DNA of 64,000 nucleotides from Nautilus pompilius (Eukaryota; Mollusca; Cephalopoda; Nautilida; Nautilidae): contig JACATO010000320.1 of NCBI GenBank assembly GCA_018389105.1, forward strand, positions 124,001 to 188,000, given 5' to 3'. The position numbers were made by a program, and so were the translations under genes. Shown in pieces: positions 12,070-23,949 of the stretch (the first letter of the stretch is position 1; each line of letters begins with the position of its first letter). The notes beneath the pieces were generated by a model that had not been told where the DNA came from, did no database searches, and was given only the letters and a program-made list of their open reading frames with translations.

Positions 12070-15000
12070 GGTGCTGTAAATTCTATCAGAGAAGGAAATG
12101 GAAATTACTGGTAACGCTGCTAATGTTCTTTCAGGATGTGATTTTGTATTTTTAAAACATAGTCCAAAATGTGCTTTTGGCATTTATTAGAACAGCCAGT
12201 AGTGCATCGATACAGCGTCACCAGGCTTCGACCACCACAGACTGTCAGAGATATGAGGATGCCTGCATTGTTTGGCGCTCCGACGGGAATAATACCGTGT
12301 GGTCCAATTAAATAGGATACACCGCCCCTCCCGCCCCCATAGAAGAAAGAAAAAAAATTCTGGTAACTAATTTTACAACCTATTTCTCTCGAAATTCAGT
12401 TGGAGTAATAATTTTTTTTGTGTGTGTCCCTTCCGTCCACCGGGACCGGGACCGACCTCGGCATCCAAAGACCGCTAACGATGTCTTATGGATGCCGCTT
12501 ATTGATTGTCCGCTGTACAGTTCTCGCAAACGCCACTCGTGAACCTCTTTCCTCATTTCTGCCTAGAAAACCACAAATGCAGGGCTCCGAAATGAACTAA
12601 TATATATATAATCAAGTAAGCACCGGCGTTGCTTGAAGAAAAGGGGGTTCGACGTCAGCGAATGCCAACGGACAAGTTTTTAAATTTCTTTTTCGCTGCC
12701 TAATTACCGCCGTTTCCATGGCTACCGCTGTTGCGAGGACACGGGAAGGGGGAGGAGAGAGATGACGTCACCGCTGCTGTCGTCCACAATGGCGCCATAA
12801 AAAAAAAAAAAATGACATTTTTAAAGACTTCACGTTCTTAAAGGTAACAGGACCAGCGCGGTTATTTCCGCTTCACTTCCATATTTTACTCCAGAACCTT
12901 TGCTATCCGATGTTATGAGAAATCGATGAAGCGTTGCGAACAAGTAACTCAGGGCGAATCTCCATAACAACCGTTTCAAATCAACTTTAGGTAACTCAGC
13001 ATTTATTAAAAACTGTGTACTGGAAGTTGGCGGGAGAGGGTGAGGGGGGGGGGGGAAGGGTTGACGATAATTAAATGGCGAGAATAAACAGAACGCCCGA
13101 GTCGATCTAGTAAACGATGATATATATATGTGTGTGCTTTAGTTGGTAAGATAGTACATGGAGAAATAAGATACTCGCCTTAATCCGTAATCCTCAACAT
13201 GTCAGGTGATTTCTGGGTTTAATCCTCTTCTACATTTGCTTCCGTACAGAATTTAGGGAAAGAAGAAGAAGAAGATTATTATAGATTTTTAAAACGGTGT
13301 CTAACTTAGGCCTAAGTAAAATTAACTCATTATTTAGGAATATGACTTAGAAATATGAGAAATTAGTAGAAGCCATTTGGGATTAATTAGTTTATAGGTC
13401 TTAACCCGTATCTTTAACCTAATGCTTGAGGACGTGCCAGCCTGCTGTGAGAGATGGCCCGGAGTTAGTCCTTGGAATAATGAGAAATAAATGTGAAAAG
13501 TGAAGTTCCGAAGATCACCGATCAGCCTCGTGCCCCCTGAACCCGTTTAGTAGAAAGATGCGCCAGCGACCGGAGACCGACCGCCGGTGAGATGGAAACT
13601 CGGCGGGGAAAATAGTCCACAGCCGGCTGCCGGTTGTTCTGCTCTTCGCGACATAAGTTACTGTAACCTCGCCACAATAATAAGAAGAAAAAAACCCAGA
13701 AAACCACGGCATTATACTTAAAATCGTGATTTATTTTTTTTTTAAATCTTAAAAATACCGCTCCCCCGCCCCTTAGAATATAAGGGAATTTTGTGAATTC
13801 TAAAGAAGTTCTTTTATTCCCGAGTTAATTACTATGCAGACGGTCTACGTTTTTCCGATTGGCTAGAGCTGACTTGAGCTTTTATTTTAGAAGACAGACC
13901 CTCCATCCGACCCCCGGAAACTTGGAAGGCGATCTCAGCATCAGCAGCAGCAGCCCGACGCGAGAGCGACCTCCCCGGGTCCTTGGGGGCCCCTCCGGTG
14001 TCGGGTGGGTGGACAGGGGCCTCTTGTCGGCTCGACGAACGTCTCTCAATCACGAGGAGGACTCGACAGAGGACAGGCCACTTGTCTCTATAATGCTCAC
14101 GTGGACTAACCATGAGTCTTTCTTCGATTAACACAACACACTACTTACTCCAAATAGAAGAAGAAGATCAAAAATATTCAACTAATGTGGTGTGGAATGG
14201 GGCAGCGAATGCTGTGATGACTTGCTTTTAAGTCATCAAGGGAATCTCCGATTCCCCCACGAGGGAGGACTTATTAAAAGATCAAAACGGAGGGCGAACG
14301 TGTCTCCATCCATCGTCCTGCAAAATAAAAAAAATAGAACTCTCTCCATCCTTCCACTTGGAAACTTGAAAAATAAACAGTGGCCCAAACTTCCCCTACA
14401 GAACAAGGACACAAAGAGAGACAACTCTGTTCTAGAGAGTCCAGCCAGGATAAACCTACCCCTCCTGCGTGCAATACGAAGGAGTTGGATAGCCCGCTGC
14501 TCTCGCTAGGCTGAGGTACACCCTAAACAAAACACAGGCCGAAATAAGACCTCACTCGTAAACAGCTGTGACGGCCGGTCGTGGAACCGATCCAGCTACA
14601 CCCACATACATATGCAACTTCACAAACACACCCCTAAACACCGCACAACACCAAAAAAGAGCCTCTTTTGTGAGCTGCCGGCCATTGCTACAGCCTTGGG
14701 AGGTAAACAGACTTGGGTAAGTTGGGGGGGGGTCAGGTCGACCCAAATAATAAGTAAACAGATTCTCTCCGAGGAGCTGGAGGTGGTGGATGTGCTGCAG
14801 AGATCTGAGCAATCTAAAGGGGATTACACTTGTACCCGAGAATCGTAGAACATTCCGGTATCCACGCCACTGCCACCAAGTGAAATCCGGAAACGGGTCA
14901 TCCGTGTCCGACCAGCACCAGTCGACTCCAAAAAAAAAAAAACAACTAAAGGCCAGAGCGTCTGTCTGCTGTCTACGTGATGCTACATTCTCCACTAAAA

Positions 15001-16685
15001 AAGTCTTCAAAGCAAACGTTTTGGTTGCAGCTACCGTAACGGTGTTTTCCCGACCCAGCAACTCCGGGTCGGCTCAGAACTGTAATTGCTCTGCTTGTAA
15101 CAAATACCGTTCATTTATGTCACTTAGCAACCGAGTTTTACTTCGCCACTGCACACTGAATTCTATTGGCTGAAAGAAAATGGTGCTGCTAATGCACCCA
15201 GGCATGACGCTTCCCGCGGTCAGGAATGATCCTTGACCCCCTTTTTATTTGTTCGCGACGCGGGGAAGAATCCCCTAATAGTCCCAATCCCGCCACGTTA
15301 AGCAAATACACTGCCCGTAAAAAATTAGTAAGTATTTCAACTTGTGATAACGTGGTCGAACATTTTAGACAACCAATTCCTGATCAGGTTAATCTCATTT
15401 GGAGGATTAAGCTAATAAAAATTTTATGACTTCAACCATGTTTTTTATTTTTAAAAAAAACCCCTTAGCTTCGTGTGTTCAATTACTTTAGAGACATTAT
15501 TTATATCTTTTTTAGATAGGGATTATTGTTCTGCTCTTTCTGTTCAGTGGTCAGGTGAAGATAACATAAGCAGATCTTTGTGAAAGTTGAAGACGCCACT
15601 AGATGTCTCCCCCATATAACTGTTCCGTTGCCTCTACTGATTACTGTTATCTTCACATACGCTTTAACCGGTCTATGAGCAGGAAGCCCCGAAAGTCGGG
15701 ACAAGAATTCGACAAGAAACAGAAGATGAAGAGGAGAACCTCAAATAATCATCACACTATGTTTGAACTCTGTCATGTCTACTTATAAATCAGTTAATTC
15801 TGTGTTATTTCCAGGAATAATTACTGGCGTCATGGTTACCGAGGTAACAACGATGAGTTGCTGGTATTGCGTTATTTACCGGAAGTGGAAGACTAATACA
15901 ACATATTTTTTAAAATTATTTGCGCACCAAAACAATCCTTTGCTATCTGAATTCTGATGACGACGAAAAGGAAAGATTTTCGAAACGTTGATAAGTAGTT
16001 AGCTAGTATCAATGAAGCTAGGGACAACGTCCGAACGAACTCTCCACCTAATTTTGCAGTTTTGTTTCCTTGCATCGTCTTGTGCAACTGGGCCCCTAGA
16101 AACCGAAAATAACCCTGAGATTTTAAAACAAATGACTCAACCGATTCGACAGAGGAGGAAGTAGCCATGATAACTGCATCTTCAATTGGTCTACTGATAT
16201 CTCAGGGTCTGTACGCGAATACTATAAGTCAGTGTCTTCTATAACTTACTTTATCCTGTTGGAAAATAACGGATACAAATCATTACCTAAAATTAACAAT
16301 CAAATTTCCTTTTTTATATGAGTAAAACGTTTTGCTAAAAAAAATATTAAAAAAGACACAAGATGGTGGTCTCCAAAGTGTATATATATATTAGTTATTC
16401 ATCAGATGCATTTCATTGCTTGTGATTACTAATTTTACTGTTGAAAATGAATCACAGATAATAGCGATGTTTGACTTCAGAATTCCTGAAAACAGAAGAA
16501 AGAAGATTGGGTATAAAATGCAGACAACACGAGATAGAATCGCCTCCCCTGTGTAGCAACGAAATGCTGATGGTACATTGTGATTGGTTGTCATGCAGAA
16601 AGCGACACACCATCACTGTAATGTGGCGAATACTACCGGTATGACGTTTCGGAAGGAAATATTACACGACAAATGCATAAAAGCC
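12070..16685. other. Intergenic, no gene recognised
   Basis: CpG-containing DNA. The largest frame (14552-15061, minus, 169 codons) crosses a homopolymer and has no recognisable motif or splice-consistent partner. The stretch at 15955-15996 (GATTTTCGAAACGTTGATAA) resembles the GCGAAACGT signature seen near the 3' ends of Penelope-like elements, but no reverse transcriptase was found beside it. An inverted pair GTGAAGATAACA / TGTTATCTTCAC lies at 15555-15566 and 15645-15656. Confidence 0.5.
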
Positions 16686-16689
16686 GAAG

Positions 16690-17160
16690 TCTTGGCTAGT
16701 GAAGACTGCTATCCCACGCGGAAGATCGCAACCCGGGCTTCTTCGTGTTTCAGATAGAAGGAGCTGTACGCCAGCCAGACCGACGAGAATGTCCGGAGCA
16801 GCGGGTACTGTTGTTGACGATGGACACAGTCGAGAGAGAAAAGCCTATACTCTCGTCCAGAAATCGACGCCGAGTACCTCAGGGTGCGTTATTCGAGTAA
16901 CAGACGACGGGCCAGTAGAGATCTCGCGAATGACCCGGCTACGAGTACAGGAGTCGACTTTTCTTCAAGAACAGTAAGGTCAACGTCAGCCTAAAGCGGG
17001 TCGATGACCAAATTTCGAAGAAGATTCTCTTTACAGGCGAGTCCAAGTTTGAGCTGTTTGGCGATAATCGATGGTAGTTTGTTCGAAGGCGGACCAGGGA
17101 GCGATGTAACAGTCGGTGTATAACAGCATCGAGGGCGGGTTAGGGTTAATAATCAGCCTA
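16690..17160 (+). pseudogene. Tc1-like transposase relic, N-terminal half
   Basis: Near 17025-17090 the plus strand reads ILFTGESKFELFGDNRW, a stop, then FVRRRTRER. This matches the Tc1 block T/SDESKFELFG...VRRRPGE around the first catalytic aspartate, here changed to glycine (TGES). Upstream, KVNVSLKRVDD fits the preceding linker. Upstream DNA to about 16699 is open but only weakly similar. The C-terminal half does not follow in this orientation; a Tc1 C-terminus lies next to it on the opposite strand. Confidence 0.6.
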
Positions 17161-17184
17161 GATCTCGAGGACTGGAAAAAAAAA

Positions 17185-17410
17185 ATCCTTAACATTTGAT
17201 GTGAGCACCTTTGGCTTTAAAGACGTCTTCAACCCGCCTGGACTTGGAATGCATCAGCTTTTCACAGATTTTCTTTATTCCTTCGTCGTTAAAATGGACC
17301 GGAATGACAGATCTGATAATTGTTTCTTTAGCTGTACAATCCGGTTTTCGAAGCTGGGTCTTCCATGTGGCCCATAGATTTTAAATTGGGTATGGAGACC
17401 TGGCAAGTTT
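17185..17410 (-). pseudogene. Tc1-like transposase relic, C-terminal half, inverted
   Basis: Read on the minus strand, this encodes YPI, a stop, NLWATWKTQLRKPDCTAKE, then DEGIKKICEKLMHSKSRR and FKAKGAHIKC before a stop. These match the Tc1 C-terminus: the SPDLNPIENLW block, then a VxxAKGGHTKY-like end. The third catalytic acidic residue is replaced by a stop where NPIE-NLW is expected. It lies head-to-head with the N-terminal half just to its left, so the locus has been rearranged or holds two copies. Confidence 0.75.
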
Positions 17411-17414
17411 CCGC

Positions 17415-18177
17415 GGGTATCTCAAGCTGTTCTAGTTTGACACGGTGTTCTAGAACCCCAAACACGCCTGACTATTCCCCGTGCCTTGTATAGAGTTAAG
17501 GAACCAGTTCTGGAACCCTCACCGTCTGATTACGGTGAGAACTGGTTGTGCTCACCGGGTGACTGTTGAACAAATCGGCATCGTTGACCTTGAACACGAA
17601 TCCCATCTGAAAATAACACATTGCACCGGCATATTTCTTCTGAGCCCACGCGCAGGGTTTTGTTTTCACTATATTATTTATTGTCATCGCTTTTCGTAGA
17701 TCTCTTGGGCTTGGCGCCCCCCCCTCACCTCAAGCTACTAACATCTTCCAGTTGATGATAATACCTGGAAACCTGCTGCTGATGATTCCTGCTTCAGCTC
17801 CTCACTAAGGCAATAGAAACAAGTAGTACACGTCTAACATGAATGTAATAACCTAGGAAGAAGCCGAATGACAAACCCAAAATCAAAAGATGACATAACA
17901 ATGCATTGCATATCACAAACAATTGCTTATTGATAAAAATATGATATCCAAGAATCTATCAACGTTTTTATTAAAAAAAATTAATAATTTTCGTTTCATG
18001 TTCACATTAACTTGCACAATACTTTACATAAATCAAAGAGTCCACATATCAAATACTAGCAGTGTAAAGATTGTTTTTTTTAATATTTTCTGTAATAATT
18101 CATGGTATATGTATTATATAACTCGTTGTTTATGCTTATCCTCTCTGTTTCCATAATTATTTCTATTACTGAATGTA
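17415..18177. other. Intergenic, nothing recognised
   Basis: Turns AT-rich towards the mariner. The open frames at 17481-17699 and 17923-18156 have no recognisable motif. Confidence 0.5.
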
Positions 18178-18179
18178 TA

Positions 18180-19499
18180 CACGAGGTCTGTCCAAAAAGA
18201 AACCGAACTTTTTAAAAAATAAATTTATTGCTTTACGTACAATTTAATCAGACTGCCTCCTTCAAAAGAGCTCCCTCCACAGTTAATCACCGCTCCCAAC
18301 GCTTATTCCAGTTTTAGAACCAGGGATAGTGGCGCAGTTCTCGTAGCGAATTTTCTTCGATCTCTTCTATCGTCTGAAATCGGTGACCTTTCAGGGTGGA
18401 TTTCAACTTTGGGAACAACTAAAACGTCCGCAGGGGCCAAATCCGGAGAGCAGGGCGGCTGGGGGACGAGAGTCGTCTCGTGATTTTGCCAAAAAAAGTC
18501 ACGGATAGGGAGTGACGCGTGAGCTGGTGCGTTGTCGTGGTGCAGCATCCAGGTTTTGTTTCTCCATTCCTCAGGCCTCCTCCTCCGCACTGCCTCTCTC
18601 AACCGCCTCAGGACATCTGAGTAAAACTCTCTGTTGATCGTCTGACCACGTGGAACGGAGTCGTGATGAACGACGACGCCCTTCCAATCAAGGAAGACGA
18701 TCAACATCACCTTCACACTCGAGCGACTCTGACGTGGTCGCGGCGACGATGATCCAACCCACTGCGACGACTGCCCCTTTGTTTCGACATCGTAGCCGTA
18801 CACCCACGTTTCGTCACCTATTATGACACTTTTCAGAAAGCTTTCATCAGCATTCGAACGATCAAAGAGCTCCAGGCTGACTGCGACTCGGTTCTTCCTT
18901 TTGCTCATCTGCCAGCAGACGCGGCACAAATTTTGCGGCCACACGATGGATGTCCAGTTTCCCTTTTAAAATCACGTGGCACGAACTTTTACAGGTGCCT
19001 ACTTCTCCGGAAACTTCACGGGCAGTCAGGCGACGATTTCCACGGATCACAGCACGCACTCTCTCAATGTGATCATCATCCGTTGTCGTGGAAGGTCGTC
19101 CAGATTTGGGATCGTCTTCGGTGGATGTTCTTCCCGATTTGAAACGCTGGTACCACTCGTGACATTGTGTACGGCTCAAACAATCCTCCTCCCCGTAGGC
19201 CTGTGGCAACATTAGAAAAGACTCCGTAAAAGTTTTTCCCAATTCGAAAAGAGAATTTCACACAAACACGTTGCTCTTCAAGATCCTTCATTGTTCAACT
19301 TGCGACAAGTCGCCAAGTGCACCAAACATACGTTCATTCTAGCGCGTGTGGATGGATGACTAACTGATGTGGCGCGATGCGGCTATTATTAGACTGAAGG
19401 TCAAGGTCAGGATACACAGCACTGCAATCGTGAGCACGCTGCGCCGGCTGGTTGGCGCCCTGTTTTAAAAGTTCGGTTTCTTTTTGGACAGACCTCGTA
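18180..19499 (-). mobile_element. Mariner element, near-complete, 1,320 bp
   Basis: Terminal inverted repeats share 32 identical bases, beginning ACGAGGTCTGTCCAAAAAGA, directly inside the outermost base at each end. TA dinucleotides flank the element at 18178-18179 and 19500-19501, the expected mariner target duplication. The 1.32-kb length is typical of mariner. The transposase reading direction is minus, so the element's 5' end is at 19499. The well-preserved ends with only a few coding lesions suggest a fairly recent insertion in a CpG-rich stretch. Confidence 0.95.
18314..19291 (-). pseudogene. Mariner transposase, frameshifted
   Basis: DD(34)D-family transposase that cuts and pastes the surrounding element by binding its terminal repeats. 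It starts MKDLEEQRVCVKFSFRIGK at 19291, shifts frame at an A-run near 19240, then continues GKTFTESF and LSRTQCHEWYQRFKSG (helix-turn-helix region). A second shift near 18885-18895 leads into IIGDETWVYGYD (first catalytic D), LHHDNAPAHA (second D) and CSPDLAPAD (third D). A third shift just after that precedes the C-terminal FQTIEEIEEN-like tail and stop at 18314. I count 35 residues between the second and third aspartates, one more than usual. With three frameshifts it cannot make a full protein unless the lesions are sequencing errors in homopolymers. Confidence 0.9.
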
Positions 19500-19509
19500 T
19501 ACTGATTAG

Positions 19510-20435
19510 TGTAAATATTACACTTATAATTCCATATTTTGGTATGCACGAATGATCTGTTTGCCTTGTACTACATACAACATATCTGGAGGAAGGGAAG
19601 AACAGTTAAGTTCGATCACTGGGACGATGTTCTGCTTTGTTCGTAGCTGGCTGTAGCGCACTGTTGTGTGTGGTGTAGCCAGATCGGCCCTACATTCGGC
19701 TGTCGTAGCCGTCTATAACCGAGAGCTGGTTATCTTATCCTACCCCATGTGAGAACTGTGTGTGTAATTTAGATGTTTCAGTAGAGCAACAAATATCGCA
19801 TAGAATTAAAGCCCAAGAAATGACCTGAAGTGCACGTTACCCCACGAAAAATCGGCCCGTCTCTCGGTTTGAGTGGGGCCCACAACAGCGCATTTCAACG
19901 ATAAGGTCAACAAATCTATCTCTGCGATGTACTGTGCTGTTGCTTGGAGACTAAATTATATTTGGCTAGAAAAGCTGACAGCAATGCTAGAAACAATCTA
20001 CCGCTAAAACAACAACAACAACAACAAACCGTATCCGCAAAAAGCAACGATATTAATTGAAGCAGTATAAATGTACGGTTTAGTTCGCAGCTAAATGGAA
20101 AGTGATTATTTCTCCTAACTTTATTATCACGACATCTTCCATCAGACGAACCATGGGCGGAAAAGGCGGATTTAATCTAAACTGGGCACCACGCGCAGTT
20201 TAAAGAGAAAAGATTGTTATATTGTTATTTCACTGTTCGGAGACCGAGAAATAATTGACCGACTTTGGAAACATTTTCGAGGCGTTCGCTCAGGTGATTC
20301 GCAAAGCTTGCTAGCAGTTAGCGAGTATAAGTCAAGCAGTGTATACACCAACATAATACCAGAAGTAGAATGAGAGTGAAATACATAGAAGTATTCAGTT
20401 ACAACATTTGTATCTCAAAGAAAAGGTACCTGCCT
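19510..20435. other. Intergenic, nothing recognised
   Basis: No motif-bearing frame. A short (AAC)n run lies near 20010-20028. Confidence 0.55.
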
Positions 20436-20439
20436 CTGA

Positions 20440-20520
20440 ACGGCGCGGTGGTAGTAAAGTGGTTAGCTTTCCTGACCTGCAAAGGTCGGGGAAGAGGGCG
20501 CGTGGTTTCTCCTATAAATA
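20440..20520 (+). mobile_element. tRNA-derived SINE head, degenerate
   Basis: The segment GGCGCGGTGGTAGTAAAGTG, then GTTAGCTTTCCTGACCTGCA and AAGGTCGGGG, looks like a tRNA 5' half with an A-box-like region and an anticodon arm (GACC/GGTC stem). The B box is poorly preserved (GGTTTCTCC). It is too degraded for a functional tRNA, so a SINE remnant is the likelier reading. Confidence 0.45.
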
Positions 20521-20562
20521 CGAAATTAAGAAATGGCGGGTGGGTTGGTGTGCGTGCGTGTT

Positions 20563-20596
20563 GGGGGGGGAGGAGGAGGAGGAGGAGGAGAGGGGA
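20563..20596. repeat. G-run and (GGA)n
   Basis: A G8 run followed by about eight AGG units. The polyproline and polyglycine frames across it are artefacts of the repeat. Confidence 0.9.
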
Positions 20597-20599
20597 CTT

Positions 20600-21951
20600 T
20601 CACCGGAATTGCGCGAGCCAGCGATTCCGTTGTATTGCACGGCAGCGTTCTTCCCGGTAAAGAGGGGAACGCTCTACTGCACGATCGCGAAGTAGCTCCC
20701 GGCCGCACACCCGCAGAGCAATTAACCAGAACAAAAAACCCTATTAAAATTAATTAACCAGCACGAAGAATTTCGAATGAGACAAAAAAAAAAAAAATCG
20801 CAGCGCTTCGAAAAGCACGCCAAGCGTTCGCTTTACCCGACGCGCTCACTGCCTGTCACATGACATCCGGTTTCATCTGCCCACACGGCCACACACGATA
20901 TATCCGGTTTACTTTGCTGCCATACAAGTTTAAACCGCTTGAAGCAAAGCGAACTTCTTCCATGGTGACGCGTGCACGGAAGAACTGGTCACGTGACTTT
21001 TAAGCACAGTCGGACATCTGCAACCAGAGTTACAAAACAGACTGCATACTGTTCATTAAAAGTGTGCATCAGTTAAGATTTGCCTCGTAGATCTTTAAGT
21101 TCAAATAATGCGTACGTACTGCGGGTTAAGTTGTAAGATGCAGGAATGCAGTTCTTACTGGTTTGCACTTCATAACATATATTTAAAAACTCACGTAACG
21201 TTTGTGGATTATACTGTCTAAGGGATTCCTGGTTTGTGCTCTCGACGTACTAAACGAAATCACGATGACGTAAATCGATCAGAAGTAATTATAATTTGTC
21301 AAGATTTCTGGTGGCAAATTTTTAAACAACACAAAGGATTCTTATCTTTTGTGTCACCCCCCCCCCTTAAACCAAGCATCACACAAGAAAGGGTTATACG
21401 GGAGATATCTCTTTATTATTGTTTTCGTTGCCCGATAACGTGACTCGTTTCCACGATTAACTGTATGAATGCAATTCAAAGGCGTTTAATTGTAAACAGA
21501 CAGTGCGCCGCGCACTGAGCCATTATGTTGAGTTAAGTATTGATGACATAATTGCTTTCAATTTTTTTTTTTAATTACTAATTCAAGAAAAATACCGTAA
21601 TGCGTGTATTAAAAGAAAAATCCATGCTTTCTTTGAAATGGCCTCCTTAATTCTTAGATGAAATATCGTCGTGTGTGGGTAAAAGCAAATATCCGGAAGC
21701 CACTGATTGCTTAAATTCCGCCTGATTTTGACCTCATTTGTTGAAAAAGCCAACCATAAACAGGCCGGAAGCGTGGATACGTTAATCGGCCACCGGAAGG
21801 TGACGTCATAAAACTGAAACAGTTCCGGTTTTGTTTTCTTTTAAATCTGCCCCTTTTCTGAAATAGGAAGCCATTATCAGAATATTTTAAAGAAATTTAC
21901 AACGCTGATTTTGGCAAGCTCACATTTCTTTAAACCCGAATAAGTTTCATC

Positions 21952-21996
<45 letters not shown>

Positions 21997-23940
21997 TCAG
22001 AATAAAACGACAAAAATGCTTGATACCTATTCAGAATATTTGGTGATAGTTTTGCCGCCAGGGTCTTCGACAATGAATTATAATAGCGAAAACTTCGGCT
22101 AGACACGAAACAGTCACGGCACTGAAAATGTTCAGGCAAATAACTGGATGCTATTAAGTTTCGTGTCCAATCATGGGGTGCGTGTGGAATACAAACAGAA
22201 ATTATACGACTATAAAAGAATTTTAATAAATTAATTCAACGCGTTTTCACTTTGCTAAACACGATAGTGTACAGCTCGCATAATTACCGTAGATAGTAAA
22301 TGGCGGGGGACACAGCTAAGTAAAATTTACTTTACGAATAGAGCCAGCCGCCCTCCTCTCCGGACTCGTTTTAGTACTGAATTTTTTTAAACGGTGATAG
22401 GAAGATTATGGATTTAAGAAAAACGATTGATTTGTCTCTTCCATCGATTGGAAATTAATTAAAAAGCAGACACTGCCAAGGTTGCAATGGAAACCAGCAA
22501 TTTTATTATCTATTTTAAAATAGAAATCGCCATTTATCTAAATAAATATATCGTTGGTGGAGAAGAGTCAGGAACTGCGTGTTCCGCTTATTTTCGTTTT
22601 TCAAATGGTAAGCCTTAAAAGAGTATCTGATCTGATACCCCCCATCTTTACCTGGAAGAATGCGCACACCCACGTGAAGTTCTTAAAAGGGTCGTCGACT
22701 GTCCGAACTATTCCTCCCCCCTCCCCCACACACACAATGCTGACCCGTCATTAATTTAAATATCCGCTCATTGCAAATCTCGCACTTTCAGAAAAGAGCC
22801 CCGCATTTAACATTTAACTTAAGTCCTCGCCTGCTCCACCTTGAATCAGCCTCTGGCATGTATCCACGACGTATCGATCGGGGACACTTTTCCATTGCGA
22901 TTAAACTTTAAATTTAAGACTCCCTTTTTTTTTCTTATTTAAAGATCAAATTCTGTCGCTGCAGACCGTGGAAAAAAATGGCTCTCATGACCTTTTCAAT
23001 GGTTCACAAAAGTAACGTCGTCACATCTTCTAGTATCTCGCTTACTTCTGTCAATTTAGACTCTGCAGATATGGTGAAGCAGAAGTTCTTGCCTGCTTGC
23101 AGTTTACCCAGAACTTTGATTCTAAGTGCTTTCCTTCAGAACTTTCTCCACTTTAATAATTCCTGATTCCAAACCACCCCATCACTATGGCATTTAACTC
23201 GCACGTGATCAGCTCGTCGTAGCGAATAGCACTAATCACGTGGCGTGATCTGAATTCCTGCACGTCTATAGGAAGCTCATTAGTTATGATTAGCGCGCTT
23301 ACGAGTCAGGTTCCCATTGTTTACCGGCGCTGGATGTAGAAGTTTACTTTGTTTTAATAGGCAGTTAGTAGAACACCTTGCAACGTCGGTTGTTGACATT
23401 ACTTGCTGATGTACCTTATCGTTTATAATGAGCAGCTAGATTCTCTTGTTTTGTCTCGTTTATACATGGTGTATGAACAAGTCAGCGCTACCAGGGCCGA
23501 CGAGGTGGATGGATATTCAACGTTGTTCGACCCGACTTCCATAGTAGCAAAACGTTTGAAGAAAAAAAAAAAAAAGATACAAGAGCAGGTTCCTTTCTTC
23601 TCTGTTATTAATGGATTTCTCTGGTGACTGCGCAACGTCTTGTTGCTGAGTCACCATTCGCTATATGTGAACTAGGAATCCACTGTCGAGCGCTTTTATT
23701 CTCAGTTGATCGTCTTCACAACGCAATAACAGAAGCCATTTGTAGTGTCTGGAAAAAGCTCGTTTTAATTTGCGTTGGCATGGGAACGCCTACGCTCACC
23801 TGGCCAAGATGCTGATCACCGATGCCCGACGTCAGTCAACCCGTTTTCTTCGCTAGGAAACGCAACAAATAAAAATACATTTCCCATGACGATTTGTTTC
23901 TTGCTTCCACGCTTTTTAAATATAAACTGTCAAGACTAAC
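20600..23940. other. CpG-rich intergenic DNA, no gene recognised
   Basis: Contains E-box and CRE palindromes (CACGTG near 20990 and 23205; TGACGTCA at 21801-21808 after CCGGAAGG). A (TAA)n run lies at about 21952-21995. No exon with recognisable protein similarity was found on either strand. This is the last stretch before the CpG-poor domain. Confidence 0.5.
21952..21995. repeat. (AAT)n microsatellite
   Basis: About 14 AAT units. Confidence 0.95.
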
Positions 23941-23949
23941 TAACACACA

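Noticed and set aside
14552-15061. 169-codon minus-strand frame, the longest in the left third
   Set aside because: Crosses a homopolymer, no recognisable domain, no splice-consistent partners.
20440-20520. Functional tRNA gene
   Set aside because: B box and acceptor pairing are not intact; better read as a SINE head.
20526-20708. Polyproline frame
   Set aside because: Antisense of a GGA/G repeat.
1-23900. A host protein-coding gene in the left third
   Set aside because: No frame on either strand matched a known family or could be joined across plausible splice sites; only transposon relics were recognisable.
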